Shown here: piece by piece, positions 44,573-54,167 of the stretch | Numbering within the stretch: the stretch's first letter is position 1 | Layout: every line of letters begins with the position of its first letter | DNA from: Micromonospora coriariae | GTDB lineage: Bacteria; Actinomycetota; Actinomycetes; Mycobacteriales; Micromonosporaceae | Assembly: GCF_900091455.1 (NCBI RefSeq) | Contig: NZ_LT607412.1 | Span: forward strand, 4,588,001 to 4,652,000 | Direction: 5' to 3' | Length of the DNA: 64,000 nucleotides | Translations under genes and position numbers: made by a program | The notes under the pieces: model-generated | Told to the model about the DNA's origin: nothing | Database searches by the model: none | What the model saw: the letters and a program-made list of their open reading frames with translations, nothing else

Positions 44573-45670
44573 TCAACTGCGGGGCTGCATCTTTGCTTCA
44601 GCCAGGCCCGAGATGCCCAGGCCGGGAGCGTCCGGCAGCACCACCGTCGCCCCCTCGTAGCGGAGCCCGCCGTGCACCGGTGACCAGGCCAGCCACCAGG
44701 CGGCGTCCAGGTCGGCGACGGCTGTGGTGCCGTACGCGCCGACCAGGCTCGCCGCCGCCCCGATGCCGACCTGGGTCTCCATCATCGACCCGACCACCGT
44801 GCCGAGCCCGTGCGCGGCGGCCAGCTCCAGCAGGGTGCGCGCCGGTTGCAGTCCGCCGCACTTGGCCAGCTTGACGTTGACCAGGTCGGCGGCCCGTCGA
44901 CGGATCACCTCCACCAGTTCACGGACCCCGAAGACCGCCTCGTCGGCCAGGATCGGCACGGACACCCGGTCGCTGACCCACGCCAACCCGTCCAGGTCCC
45001 AGCGGGCCACCGGCTGCTCCACCAGCTCCACGTCCAGCCCGGCGTCCTCGATGCCGCGGATGACCCGTACCGCCTCCCGGGGCGTCCAGCCCTGGTTGGC
45101 GTCGAGCCGGATCCGCACCCCGGCACCGACCGCCGAGCGGACCGCCCGGACCCGGTCCAGGTCGCCGGCGGCGTCGGTGCCGACCTTGAGCTTGAGCACG
45201 CCGAAGCCGTCGGCCCGCCGCTGCCGCGCGGCCGACGCCAGGTCCGCCGCGTCGCCCGCGGCCAGCGTGACGTCCGTGGGGACCCGCAGCGTGGTGCCGC
45301 CGAGCAATCGCACCAGGGGTACGCCCAACCGTCGGGCGGCCAGGTCGTGCAGGGCGACGTCCACCGCTGCCTTGGCCGCCTCGTTGCCGACCGCCGCGCG
45401 CTGCACCTCGGCGCAGCGGGCCACCAGGTCGTCCGGGTCGCGCCCGGTCAACAGGGGTCCGAGCAGCTCCCGTACGCACGCCTCGGCGCCACCGACCGAC
45501 GCGCCGGTGACCTGCCAGACCTGCGGTGCCTCGCCGAAACCGGACCGGCCGTCGGCGTCGATGAGTTCGACGACCAGTGTGTCCACAGTGGTGGTACGGC
45601 GCAGCGCGGTGACGAACGGGGTGTGTAAGGGGGCGGAAACCCGGTGGGTGCGTACCGCCGAGATCGTCAT
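44573..45670 (-). CDS. L-Ala-D/L-Glu-type dipeptide epimerase
   Basis: 365-residue enolase-superfamily member. ATG 45670 gives MTISAVRTHRVSAPLHTPF; the frame is open upstream but unlike the family. The muconate-lactonising-enzyme fold is complete: KxK in VLKLKVG, metal ligands Asp in RLDANQG, Glu in ELVEQP and Asp in ILADEAV, and the second catalytic Lys in NVKLAKCGG. The residues around the ligands fit dipeptide epimerases. With the downstream NlpC/P60 peptidase it forms a murein-peptide recycling pair. Confidence 0.9.
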   Translation of the reverse strand: MTISAVRTHRVSAPLHTPFVTALRRTTTVDTLVVELIDADGRSGFGEAPQVWQVTGASVGGAEACVRELLGPLLTGRDPDDLVARCAEVQRAAVGNEAAKAAVDVALHDLAARRLGVPLVRLLGGTTLRVPTDVTLAAGDAADLASAARQRRADGFGVLKLKVGTDAAGDLDRVRAVRSAVGAGVRIRLDANQGWTPREAVRVIRGIEDAGLDVELVEQPVARWDLDGLAWVSDRVSVPILADEAVFGVRELVEVIRRRAADLVNVKLAKCGGLQPARTLLELAAAHGLGTVVGSMMETQVGIGAAASLVGAYGTTAVADLDAAWWLAWSPVHGGLRYEGATVVLPDAPGLGISGLAEAKMQPRS

Positions 45671-45714
45671 GTCGGGCACCCTATACGTAGGCACGCGGTG
45701 GGAGGGGAGACCGG

Positions 45715-46512
45715 ATGACCGGGCGGGACTGGGAGATGGTGGGCGCACCGAACGCGCGCGACCTGGGCGGCCTCGTCGGCGCGGACGGCCGGCGGGTACG
45801 CACCGGGCTGGTGATCCGGACCCCGGCGCTGGGCCGGCTCACCGACGAGGACCTGCCGGTGCTCGCGAAGCTCGGCCCGGCGTGCGTGGTCGACCTTCGT
45901 GACGGCTCGGAGATCGCGGTGGCCCCGACGGACCGGCTGGTCGGCGAGCCCCGGGTGGTGCACCTGCCGGTGCACGATCCGGAGCACCCGGTCTTCACGT
46001 ACGTCTCGGCGGTGCTGCTCGGCCATGACCTCGACGCGTACGCCGAGCTGGCCCGGCAGGGCACGGCGGCGGCGATGGCCGCGATCTACCGGTGGTTCGT
46101 CACCGGCGAGTCGGCGCGGGTCGGCTTCGCCGAGGCGGTGCGGCTGGCCGCCCGGGCGGAGAACCTGCCGTTGGTCTACCACTGCTCGGCCGGCAAGGAC
46201 CGCACCGGCTGGCTCACCGTCATCCTGCTGACGGCGCTCGGGGTGGACGAGGCGACGATCCGCGCCGAGTACCTGCGCAACAACGCGCTGACCGACAGCC
46301 TGCGCGCGGTGATCGTCGAGGCGATGCGGCGCCGCCAGCCCGAGCTGGACGTCGACGCGGTGCTGCCGGTGCTGGAGGTCCGCCCCGAGTACCTGGATGC
46401 CGGCTACGAGGAGGTCCACCGGGTACACGGCTCATTCGACGGCTACCTGCGCGACGGCCTAAACCTGCCCGACGAGGTCCTCAAGGCGCTGCGGGCCCAA
46501 CTGCTGGAGTGA
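45715..46512 (+). CDS. Tyrosine phosphatase of the PtpB/Y_phosphatase3 type
   Basis: 265 residues. The P-loop HCSAGKDRTG (CX5R) lies at ~residue 157, with the N-terminal family signature NARDLGGL and the CVVDLRDGSE strand. Related to M. tuberculosis PtpB and to IphP, which act on phosphotyrosine and sometimes phosphoinositides. No signal peptide. GGGAGGGGAG precedes the ATG. Divergent from the epimerase; the 44-base gap holds CCTATACGTAGG, which can serve as back-to-back -10 elements. Confidence 0.9.
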   Translation: MTGRDWEMVGAPNARDLGGLVGADGRRVRTGLVIRTPALGRLTDEDLPVLAKLGPACVVDLRDGSEIAVAPTDRLVGEPRVVHLPVHDPEHPVFTYVSAVLLGHDLDAYAELARQGTAAAMAAIYRWFVTGESARVGFAEAVRLAARAENLPLVYHCSAGKDRTGWLTVILLTALGVDEATIRAEYLRNNALTDSLRAVIVEAMRRRQPELDVDAVLPVLEVRPEYLDAGYEEVHRVHGSFDGYLRDGLNLPDEVLKALRAQLLE

Positions 46513-46513
46513 G

Positions 46514-46577
46514 CGTCGATCTAGGGCATATCGCTGTGATCGTAGATCAACTCACGGCGATTTGCCCTAGATCGACG
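46514..46577. repeat. Long palindromic element between convergent genes
   Basis: CGTCGATCTAGGGC at 46514-46527 is the exact reverse complement of 46564-46577. The stem continues seven more positions with one T-T mismatch, and the loop contains TGATC-GTA-GATCA. It is notably A/T-richer than its surroundings. Probably a palindromic mobile/repeat element or bidirectional terminator. Confidence 0.85.
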
Positions 46578-46594
46578 TGGCGGTGGGTGTGGGG

Positions 46595-47455
46595 TCAGAG
46601 GTGGTGGCGGGCCGCCCAGATTTGCGCCGAGATGTGGGCGATCAGTCGGCAGGCGTCGTCCTCGACCTCGTCGCCGCTGGGGCCGCCGTCGGCCAGGTCG
46701 GTCGTCGTGCAGACGGCGATGACGTACGGCGGGGCGTCGTCGGGCAGGACCACCCCGGCGCCGTGCCGTACGCCGCGTACCCAACCGTTCTTGTGCGCGA
46801 TCCGGGTGCCCTCGGGCAGGCCGGCGGCCAGGTCCTCGCGGTGCTCCTGGGCGAGCAGCACGTCCAGCATGGACGCGCAGCCGGCCGGCGAGGCGAGCCG
46901 GCCGGGGCTGGTCGCCCCGGTGGCGAGCGCGCCGAGCAGGGCGGCCAGGTCGTGGGCGGTGACCAGGTTGGTGATGCCGGCCTCGCGGGCGGCGAAGTCC
47001 TCGATGCCGCGGCCGGTGATGCTGTGCCGGGCTCCGGCCAGCGCCCACACCTCGGCCACCGCGGGCAGGCCGACGTGGCCGATGACCAGGTTGGTGGCCA
47101 GGTTGCTGGACCGCACGATCATCCGGTCGGCGAGCCAGCGCAGCGGCGCGGTGCCGCCCACCCGGTCCCAGACCGCGTCGTCGTTGTCGTAGTGCTGCGC
47201 GCAGGAGAAGCGGGGTGCGCCGGGCTGGGCCGAGTCGAACTCGTTGACCACCGGGACCGGGGCGTCCAGCTCCAGCGTGCCGGCCTCGGCGGCGCGGTGC
47301 AGCGCGGCGAGCACCGCCGCCTTCATGGTGCTGGCGGCGTAGTGGGTGGCGTCGGCATGGCGGGTCCAGGCCGGCGGCGCGTCGAGGCGGCCCACGTACG
47401 CCGAGACGGTGCCCGGCACCTTGTCCAGATGGGCGTCGAGATCATCCCAGGTCAT
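46595..47455 (-). CDS. Class A beta-lactamase-like serine hydrolase, no signal peptide
   Basis: 286 residues with a penicilloyl-serine transferase fold: Ser42-x-x-Lys45 in AASTMKAAV, the SxN loop RSSNLATN and KNG in AHKNGWVRG (the KTG triad). A clear Glu166-x-x-x-Asn motif of true class A enzymes is not evident; GIEDFAAREAG is the nearest. There is no export signal, so it is probably intracellular and hydrolyses an ester or peptide rather than antibiotic. Convergent with the phosphatase. Confidence 0.8.
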   Translation of the reverse strand: MTWDDLDAHLDKVPGTVSAYVGRLDAPPAWTRHADATHYAASTMKAAVLAALHRAAEAGTLELDAPVPVVNEFDSAQPGAPRFSCAQHYDNDDAVWDRVGGTAPLRWLADRMIVRSSNLATNLVIGHVGLPAVAEVWALAGARHSITGRGIEDFAAREAGITNLVTAHDLAALLGALATGATSPGRLASPAGCASMLDVLLAQEHREDLAAGLPEGTRIAHKNGWVRGVRHGAGVVLPDDAPPYVIAVCTTTDLADGGPSGDEVEDDACRLIAHISAQIWAARHHL

Positions 47456-47522
47456 GCCGGTGACCGTAGCGGATCACCGGCGGGTGGGCCGGGCAGGCCC
47501 GCGTACCCCGCCGGAAAGCGGA

Positions 47523-47556
47523 CGGGCGCGCCGACCGCAAGCGGTCGACGCGCCCG
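47523..47556 (-). terminator. Terminator of typA
   Basis: CGGGCGCG...CGACCG-CAAG-CGGTCG...CGCGCCCG stem with a single C-A mismatch, 20 bases beyond the typA stop on its strand. Confidence 0.75.
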
Positions 47557-47575
47557 GTGCCGGGTGCTGGTGAGG

Positions 47576-49444
47576 TCAGCCGGCGTGCTTGCGGCGGGCG
47601 GCGGCCCGGCCACGCAGCTGCTGATCGAGCACGACCTTGCGGATGCGCACCGCGGTCGGGGTGACCTCGACGCACTCGTCCTCGCGGCAGAACTCGAGCG
47701 CCTGCTCCAGCGACAGCTTGCGCGGCGGGATCAGCTTCTCGGTCTCGTCGGAGGTCGAGGCCCGCATGTTGGTGAGCTTCTTCTCCTTGGTGATGTTGAC
47801 GTCCATGTCGTCGGAGCGGGAGTTCTCGCCGACGATCATGCCCTCGTACACCTCGGTGGTCGGCTCGACGAAGAGCTGGCCGCGCTCCTGCAGGTTGATC
47901 ATCGCGAAGGCGGTGACCGCGCCGGCCCGGTCGGCGACCAGGGAGCCGTTGTTGCGGGTACGCAGCTCACCGAACCACGGCTCGTAGGACTCGAAGACGT
48001 GGTGCAGGATGCCGGTGCCCCGGGTGTCGGTCAGGAACTCGGTGCGGAAGCCGATCAGGCCGCGCGCCGGGACCAGCCACTCCATCCGGATCCAGCCGGT
48101 GCCGTGGTTGACCAGCTGCTCCATCCGGCCCTTGCGGGTGGCCAGCAGCTGGGTGATCGCGCCCAGGTACTCCTCGGGCGCGTCGATGGTCAGCCGCTCG
48201 ACCGGCTCGCAGGTCTTGCCGTCGATCTCGCGGGTGACGACCTGCGGCTTGCCGACGGTCAGCTCGTAGCTCTCCCGGCGCATCTGCTCGACCAGGATGG
48301 CAAGCGCCAGCTCACCGCGGCCCTGCACCTCCCAGGCGTCCGGGCGCTCGGTGGGCAGCACCCGCAGCGACACGTTGCCGACCAGCTCCTTGTCGAGCCG
48401 GTCCTTGACCATCCGCGCGGTGACCTTGGAGCCCTTGACCCGGCCGACCAGCGGCGAGGTGTTGGTGCCGATGGTCATCGAGATGGCCGGCTCGTCGACG
48501 GTGATCAGCGGCAGCGGCACCGGGTTCTCCGCGTCGGCCAGCGTCTCACCGATCATGATCTCGGAGATGCCGGCGACCGCGATGATGTCGCCCGGGCCGG
48601 CCGACTCGGCCGGCTTGCGCTCCAGGCCCTCGGTCATCAGCATCTCGGAGATGCGGACCCGCTGGGTGCTGCCGTCGGTGCGGCACCAGGCCACCGTCTG
48701 GCCCTTGTTGATCGTGCCCTGCCGGACCCGGCACAGCGCCAGCCGGCCGAGGAACGGCGAGGCGTCGAGGTTGGTCACGTGCGCCTGCAGCGGCGCGCCC
48801 TCGTCGTACGCGGGCGGCGGGATGGTGTCCAGCAGGGTGCGGAACAGCGGCTCCAGGGAGCTGCTGTCGTCCGGCACGGAGCCGTCGGCGGGCTGGGTCA
48901 GCGAGGCGATGCCGTCGCGGGCGCAGGCGTAGACGATCGGGAAGTCGATCTGCTCCTCGTCGGCGTCCAGGTCGAGGAAGAGCTCGTAGGTGTCGTCCAC
49001 GACCTCCTTGATCCGGGCGTCGGGGCGGTCCACCTTGTTGATCACCAGGATGATCGGCAGCCGCGCGCGCAGCGCCTTGCGCAGCACGAAGCGGGTCTGC
49101 GGCAGCGGGCCCTCGCTGGCGTCGACCAGCAGCACCACGCCGTCGACCATGGTCAGGCCGCGCTCCACCTCGCCACCGAAGTCGGCGTGGCCGGGGGTGT
49201 CGATGATGTTGATGGTGACCGGGTCGGAGCCATCCGCCGGCAGGTAGCGCACGCCGGTGTTCTTGGCCAGGATGGTGATGCCCTTCTCCCGTTCCAAGTC
49301 CCCCGAGTCCATCACCCGCTCGGTCGTCTCACCGCGGGCGCCGTACGCGCCGGCCTGCCGCAACATGGCGTCGACCAGGGTGGTCTTGCCGTGGTCGACG
49401 TGAGCGATGATGGCGACGTTGCGGAGGTCGGTGCGAAGCTGCAT
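47576..49444 (-). CDS. typA: Translational GTPase TypA/BipA
   Basis: 622 residues from ATG 49444 ([20 protein letters not shown]). A ribosome-binding EF-G-like GTPase needed for stress and low-temperature growth. G1 [10 protein letters not shown], switch [16 protein letters not shown]3 [15 protein letters not shown]4 NKVDRPD, then domains II, III/V and the BipA-specific C-terminal domain (RGIL-type [24 protein letters not shown], split at LV). Ends basic, [22 protein letters not shown] is the SD. Divergent from the DedA-PAP2 gene. Confidence 0.97.
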   Translation of the reverse strand: MQLRTDLRNVAIIAHVDHGKTTLVDAMLRQAGAYGARGETTERVMDSGDLEREKGITILAKNTGVRYLPADGSDPVTINIIDTPGHADFGGEVERGLTMVDGVVLLVDASEGPLPQTRFVLRKALRARLPIILVINKVDRPDARIKEVVDDTYELFLDLDADEEQIDFPIVYACARDGIASLTQPADGSVPDDSSSLEPLFRTLLDTIPPPAYDEGAPLQAHVTNLDASPFLGRLALCRVRQGTINKGQTVAWCRTDGSTQRVRISEMLMTEGLERKPAESAGPGDIIAVAGISEIMIGETLADAENPVPLPLITVDEPAISMTIGTNTSPLVGRVKGSKVTARMVKDRLDKELVGNVSLRVLPTERPDAWEVQGRGELALAILVEQMRRESYELTVGKPQVVTREIDGKTCEPVERLTIDAPEEYLGAITQLLATRKGRMEQLVNHGTGWIRMEWLVPARGLIGFRTEFLTDTRGTGILHHVFESYEPWFGELRTRNNGSLVADRAGAVTAFAMINLQERGQLFVEPTTEVYEGMIVGENSRSDDMDVNITKEKKLTNMRASTSDETEKLIPPRKLSLEQALEFCREDECVEVTPTAVRIRKVVLDQQLRGRAAARRKHAG

Positions 49445-49577
49445 ACCCTCTATCCTTCCGCCTGCGCTCGCGCAGGCCGCGTCGGGGTCACCCCCAGGTG
49501 CCCCTGATCTCTGGTGAAACTGCTGTCCGGGTCGTTCTCCCGGCTGGCATGCTGGCTCCCGTGTCCCGGGGGCCTGA

Positions 49578-50996
49578 GTGCATGACCTGCTGACCTTTGT
49601 GCAGGGTCTGCCCACGTTGTGGATCTACCTGGTCGCCGCGCTGATCGTGGCGGGCGAGACCGCGGTGATCTTCGGCCTGCTGGTGCCGGGTGAGGCTACC
49701 CTGCTGCTCGTCGGCTTCCTCACCTACAACGGTACCTTGCGGCTGGGCCCGGCGTTGCTGGCGATGATCGCCGCCGCGGTCCTCGGTGACGCGCTGGCGT
49801 TCCGCGCCGGCCGGCGGTACGGCTCGCGGCTGCGTGCCGGGCTGGGCCACCGGGTCGGGCCCGAGCGGTGGGGCCGGGCCGACGCCATGCTCGCCCGGCT
49901 GGGCGGGCGGGGTGTGTTCGCCGCGCGCTGGGTGGCCTTCGCCCGCACTCTGGTGCCCCGGCTGGCCGGCGCGGCCGGTATGCCGTACCGGCGGTTCGCG
50001 CCGTGGAACCTCGCCGGCGTGGCGACCTGGGTGGGGGGCTCGGTACTGCTCGGGCACGTCGCCGGTGAGTCGTACGACACGGTCTCCCGGTTCCTCGGCC
50101 GGGCCACCGGCGCGGTGCTGGTGCTGCTGGCCGGCCTGCTGGGGGTGGTGCTCGCCGGCCGGTGGCTGGGCCGTAACCCGGACCCGGTCCGGGCGCTGCT
50201 CTCCCGGGCCGGCGCGCTGCCGCCGGTGCGCTGGCTCAGCGCCCGTTACGGGGTGCTGTTCTTCCTGGTGGCCATGCGGATCGGCCCGGCCTGGACGCTG
50301 CTGCTCAACCTCGCCGCCGGGCTGCTGCTGCTCTTCGCCGCCGGGCTCGCCATCGCCGGCCTGCTCGCCGTGGTGGTCCGCAACAGCGGGCTGGCCGCGC
50401 TGGACGGGGCGATCGGGGGCTGGTTCGCCGCCCGGCGGACCCCGGACGCCGCCGACGCCACGCTGGCCCTGGTGTCGCTGGTGCGGGGGTGGGTGCTGAT
50501 CGTCCTGGTGGCGCTGGTGGCGGCGGTGCTGGCGTGGCGGAACCGGCCCTGGCGGGCGGACCTGCTCAGCGTGGTCGGCACGGTGGGCGCGTTCGTGCCG
50601 CTGCTGGTGCTGGCCGTGGTGGCCGAGCTGACCGGGTCGCCGGGGGCGGGGCCGGGCGGCGGCGAGGGGGTCCCGTTTCCTACGCAGAACGCGGTGGTCG
50701 CGGCGAGCTTCTGCACCCTGGCCTGGCTGGTGTCCCGGGGTGCCCGCTGGCCGGTGGCGGTGGCCGCCTGGACGGCCGCCGCCGCCGGGGTGCTCGGCGT
50801 CGGCGCCGCCCGGCTCTACCTCGGGTTGGACACGGCGAGCGGGACCGCGGCCGCCGTGCTGCTCGGGGTGCTCTGGACGCTGGTGTTCATGGTCGCCTGG
50901 GCCACCCGGGACCGGGCGGTGGGGGAGCGGGAGCAGCCGCAGGACCCGGTCCGGCCGCGGTCGCAGGGGCCTCGCCGCCCGGTCGAACCTTGCTAG
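49578..50996 (+). CDS. DedA-family protein fused to a degenerate PAP2-like domain
   Basis: 472-residue polytopic membrane protein, GTG start. Residues ~1-200 are DedA/SNARE-associated type ([39 protein letters not shown], with the functional Arg). Residues ~235-455 have the six-helix layout of membrane PAP2 phosphatases, but the active site is eroded: PSGH is replaced by PTQN (~368-371) and the distal SRxYLGxH by ARLYLGLD (~411-418), losing both catalytic histidines. DedA proteins flip undecaprenyl phosphate and PAP2 enzymes generate it from the pyrophosphate, so the fusion is sensible but the phosphatase half is probably inactive or re-purposed for lipid binding. Confidence 0.82.
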   Translation: MHDLLTFVQGLPTLWIYLVAALIVAGETAVIFGLLVPGEATLLLVGFLTYNGTLRLGPALLAMIAAAVLGDALAFRAGRRYGSRLRAGLGHRVGPERWGRADAMLARLGGRGVFAARWVAFARTLVPRLAGAAGMPYRRFAPWNLAGVATWVGGSVLLGHVAGESYDTVSRFLGRATGAVLVLLAGLLGVVLAGRWLGRNPDPVRALLSRAGALPPVRWLSARYGVLFFLVAMRIGPAWTLLLNLAAGLLLLFAAGLAIAGLLAVVVRNSGLAALDGAIGGWFAARRTPDAADATLALVSLVRGWVLIVLVALVAAVLAWRNRPWRADLLSVVGTVGAFVPLLVLAVVAELTGSPGAGPGGGEGVPFPTQNAVVAASFCTLAWLVSRGARWPVAVAAWTAAAAGVLGVGAARLYLGLDTASGTAAAVLLGVLWTLVFMVAWATRDRAVGEREQPQDPVRPRSQGPRRPVEPC

Positions 50997-51032
50997 GGTG
51001 CTGCGGCGACGGTCACACGGGGGAGGAACGGC

Positions 51033-51917
51033 ATGCGTGGACGGACCGGTCGGGTGGGTGCTGTGGTGCTCGCCGGGCTTCTGCTTGCGGGCGCGATGGC
51101 CGGCTGTGCCGACCGCGGTGAGAGCCCGCAGGGCCAGGCGGCGCCGGTCGCGGTCACCGATGAGCCGACGGAGGCCGCGGTCGACGAGGCCGCCGTGGAG
51201 CCGAGCCCGTCGGTGAGCGGGGTGGCGGCCATGGGTGCCGCGCCGAGTCGCAGCGCGACCCCGACCCCGAAGCCGACGAAGAAGCCGACCCGCCCGTCCG
51301 GCCCGGCGACGAAGCCGCGCCCGGTGGCGAAGCCGCCCACCGAGATCAAGGTCCCGCCGGCGCCCCCGAAGCCGGCACCGACCTCCTGTAAGCCCAGTTA
51401 CAAGGGCACCCAGGCGACCCGGGCGGAGACCAAGGCGGCGCTGGCCGACGCGGCCGCCCGCGTCTACTGGCCGACCTCCGCACCGACCATCGAGATCCCG
51501 CTCAAGCTGCTCAAGGCCACCGCCTGGCAGGAGAGCGGCTGGCAGTCCAACATCTACGCCTGCGACGGCGGCGTCGGGCTGATGCAGGTGATGCCGGGCA
51601 CCGCGACCTGGATGAACCAGCGGTTCGAGCAGAGCTACGAGATCGACGACTACCGGGACAACGCGTACCTGGGCGCCAATTACCTGGCCTGGCTGACCAA
51701 GTACATCGGTGACATGTACTTCGAGTCCGACTTCCGGCTCGACGCCAACCTGTGCACCTCCGAGCTGAACTCCTGTCTGCTCAACGCGGTGATCGCCGCG
51801 TACAACTTCGGGCACGGGGCGGTGGCGCAGGAGGGAAAGCCGCTGGCCATCCCCAACCCGTCCTACGTGCGCAACGTGCGCGCGCTGATGACCGAGTGCG
51901 TCTGCCTGGGTTACTGA
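51033..51917 (+). CDS. Lytic transglycosylase-like lipoprotein
   Basis: 294 residues. Signal MRGRTGRVGAVVLAGLLLAGAMAGC with Cys in a lipobox-like site, then a ~100-residue Pro/Lys/Thr-rich wall-spanning tether (SATPTPKPTKKPTRPSG). The C-terminal SLT domain (~residues 150-280) has catalytic Glu in TAWQESGW, GLMQVMPGTATWM, YLGANYLAWL and a terminal AYNFGHGAV. It would cleave peptidoglycan glycan strands to 1,6-anhydro ends. Four cysteines late in the protein may form disulfides. Confidence 0.9.
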   Translation: MRGRTGRVGAVVLAGLLLAGAMAGCADRGESPQGQAAPVAVTDEPTEAAVDEAAVEPSPSVSGVAAMGAAPSRSATPTPKPTKKPTRPSGPATKPRPVAKPPTEIKVPPAPPKPAPTSCKPSYKGTQATRAETKAALADAAARVYWPTSAPTIEIPLKLLKATAWQESGWQSNIYACDGGVGLMQVMPGTATWMNQRFEQSYEIDDYRDNAYLGANYLAWLTKYIGDMYFESDFRLDANLCTSELNSCLLNAVIAAYNFGHGAVAQEGKPLAIPNPSYVRNVRALMTECVCLGY

Positions 51918-51930
51918 GCGAGCCGATCGG

Positions 51931-54057
51931 TCAGTCGCGGGCGGCCACCGGCTCGGGCGGCACGGGGGTGTCCGCCGCGTTCTCGCCCGTGATTCGGCCG
52001 GGCCACCAGAAGCGGTCGCCGAGCACGAACGCCAGCGCCGGCACCAGGACGGTGCGGACCAGCAGGGTGTCCAGCAGGACGCCGATGCAGACGATGATGC
52101 CGATCTGGGTCAGCGTGATCAGGGGCAGCACCCCGAGCACGGCGAAGACCGCCGCGAGCAGCACGCCGGCGCTGGTGATCACGCCGCCGGTGACCCGCAG
52201 CGCGGAGAGCATCCCCTCCCGGGTGCCGGCGCTGCGGGCGTCCTCGCGGGCCCGGGTGACCAGGAAGATGTTGTAGTCCACACCGAGCGCCACCAGGAAC
52301 ACGAAGGCGAGCAGCAGCACACCGCTGTCCAGTGCGGGGAAGCCCAGCACGTGGTCGAAGAGCAGCCACGCCGCGCCGAGGCTGGCGAAGAACGACGCGA
52401 TCACGGTGAGCACCAGCAGCACCGGCGCGACCAGACCCCGTAGCAGCAGGACGAGCACCGCGCCGACCAGCAGCAGGATGATCGGCAGGATCAGCCGCAG
52501 GTCCCGGTCGTTGGCGTCCTCCGAGTCGTAGGTGCCGGCCACCGTGCCGCCGACGATCGCCCCGGACGGCGCGTCGGCGCCGTCGACCGCGGGCGGAGCG
52601 GAGTCGGGGACCGCGGCGACCGCGTCGCGCAGCGCCTCGATCGTGCGGTCGGACGCGGTGGTCCCCGGTTCGGGCTCCAGCACCACGTCGACCTGTGCGA
52701 TGCCCTGGCCCGCGTCCCCGGGGCGGGCCGAGGCGACCCCGGGAACGGCGGCGGCGACGTCGGTGACGGTCCGCACCGCCGCCGGGGTGGTGAGCACGGC
52801 GACCGGCTGCGTGGTGCCGGCGGGGAAGGCCCGGGCCAGGGTCTGCGCACCGGTCACCGCCTCGGGTTGGGCCCGGAACCGCTCGGTCTCGGACAGGCCG
52901 GTGCGGATCCCGAGCCCGCCCAGCGCGAGGGCGGCGAGCAGGAGCGTGGCCAGCACCGCGACCGGTACCGGACGGCGTTGCACGGCGGCGCCGAGCCGGC
53001 CCCAGAGCCGGCCCTCGCGGATCGCGCCGCCGACCCGGGGTACGAACGGCCAGAACAGGCCGCGCCCGAAGAGCACCAGCACGGCGGGGAGCACGAACAG
53101 CGCCGAGAGCACGGCGAAGACCACCCCGGTGGCGCAGGCCACGGCCAGCGCCCGGTTGGTTTCCTGCTCGCTGAGCAGCAGGGTGAGGACGCCGAGCACC
53201 ACTGTCCCGCCGCTGGCCAGGATGGGCTCGGCCGTACGGCGCAGCGCGGCGCGCATCGCCGCGTACCGGTCCTCCTCGCGGCGCAGCTCCTCCCGGTAGC
53301 GGGCGATGAGCAGCAGGGCGTAGTCGGTGGCGGCGCCGAAGACCAGCACGCTGGCGATCCCGGTGACCTGGCCCGGCTGGAGGTGGATGCCGACGGCCGG
53401 CACGATCGTGTCCACCGCGCGCAGGGTGAGCTGCTCGGTCGCCGCGACGACGACCAGCGGCACGATCCACAGGAACGGGCTGCGGTAGGTGATCAGCAGC
53501 AGCACCGCGACCACGGCGGCGGTCACCGCGAGCAGGGTGACGTCAGCGCCCTCGAAGACCGAGGCGAGGTCGGCGGTGAAGGCGGGGGCGCCGGTGACCT
53601 CGACGGCGAGCTCGTCGGGCAGGTTGGCCAGCGCGGCGCGGAGCTGGGCGATCGTCTCGGTCACCTCGTCCTGTCCACCGACGGTGCTGAGCGGCACGGC
53701 GACCAGCGCGACCGTCCCGTCCGGGGACAGCTGCGGGGGGCTGACCCGCCCGCCCACAGCGAAGCGAACCAGGTCCGCGGAGCGGCCGGCGACGGCGGCC
53801 CGGTCGGCCTCGGTCAGCGCGCCGCCGTCACCGCGGCTGACCACCACGATGGCCGGCTGGACCCCGCTGGACGGCAGCTGGTCCTGCAACCGCTGCACCT
53901 GAGTCGACTGCCACCGTGCGGACAGGCCGGTGGCGGAGACCGGCGCCGGGTTGTCCGGCCGGGGCAGCCCGAAGACGGCCGCGCCGACGACGATCGCAGC
54001 GGCCACGGTGAGCCAGGCGGCCAACCGGCCGCGGGCGACTCTGGTGAAGGCAGACAT
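51931..54057 (-). CDS. MMPL/RND-family transporter
   Basis: 708 residues from ATG 54057. Two RND-like halves, each one helix, an extracytoplasmic loop, then five helices. Family motifs: GAATDYALLLIARYREELRR in the first half and ALGVDYNIFLVTRAREDARSAGTREGMLSALRVTGGVITSAG in the second, split here at EDAR. The membrane Asp-Tyr pairs are the proton-relay sites. Related to MmpL proteins that export lipids or drugs. Divergently transcribed from a MarR regulator with a dyad in between, so probably inducible. Confidence 0.93.
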   Translation of the reverse strand: MSAFTRVARGRLAAWLTVAAAIVVGAAVFGLPRPDNPAPVSATGLSARWQSTQVQRLQDQLPSSGVQPAIVVVSRGDGGALTEADRAAVAGRSADLVRFAVGGRVSPPQLSPDGTVALVAVPLSTVGGQDEVTETIAQLRAALANLPDELAVEVTGAPAFTADLASVFEGADVTLLAVTAAVVAVLLLITYRSPFLWIVPLVVVAATEQLTLRAVDTIVPAVGIHLQPGQVTGIASVLVFGAATDYALLLIARYREELRREEDRYAAMRAALRRTAEPILASGGTVVLGVLTLLLSEQETNRALAVACATGVVFAVLSALFVLPAVLVLFGRGLFWPFVPRVGGAIREGRLWGRLGAAVQRRPVPVAVLATLLLAALALGGLGIRTGLSETERFRAQPEAVTGAQTLARAFPAGTTQPVAVLTTPAAVRTVTDVAAAVPGVASARPGDAGQGIAQVDVVLEPEPGTTASDRTIEALRDAVAAVPDSAPPAVDGADAPSGAIVGGTVAGTYDSEDANDRDLRLILPIILLLVGAVLVLLLRGLVAPVLLVLTVIASFFASLGAAWLLFDHVLGFPALDSGVLLLAFVFLVALGVDYNIFLVTRAREDARSAGTREGMLSALRVTGGVITSAGVLLAAVFAVLGVLPLITLTQIGIIVCIGVLLDTLLVRTVLVPALAFVLGDRFWWPGRITGENAADTPVPPEPVAARD

Positions 54058-54099
54058 CAGGGGAACCTCAGGGCCTCTCGATCGGAGAGTATCTTGATA

Positions 54100-54114
54100 G
54101 CCGAGATTATCGGC
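54100..54114. promoter_or_regulatory. Candidate MarR operator between MMPL and marR
   Basis: GCCGA-GATTA-TCGGC perfect dyad in an A/T-rich patch (TATCTTGATAGCC) in the 110-bp divergent gap. A MarR dimer covering it would control both genes. Inferred from position and symmetry. Confidence 0.55.
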
Positions 54115-54167
54115 GGCTGTTCTATGCTGCAACCCGAGGGACCGACGACGGGAAGAAGCGGCGCGAG

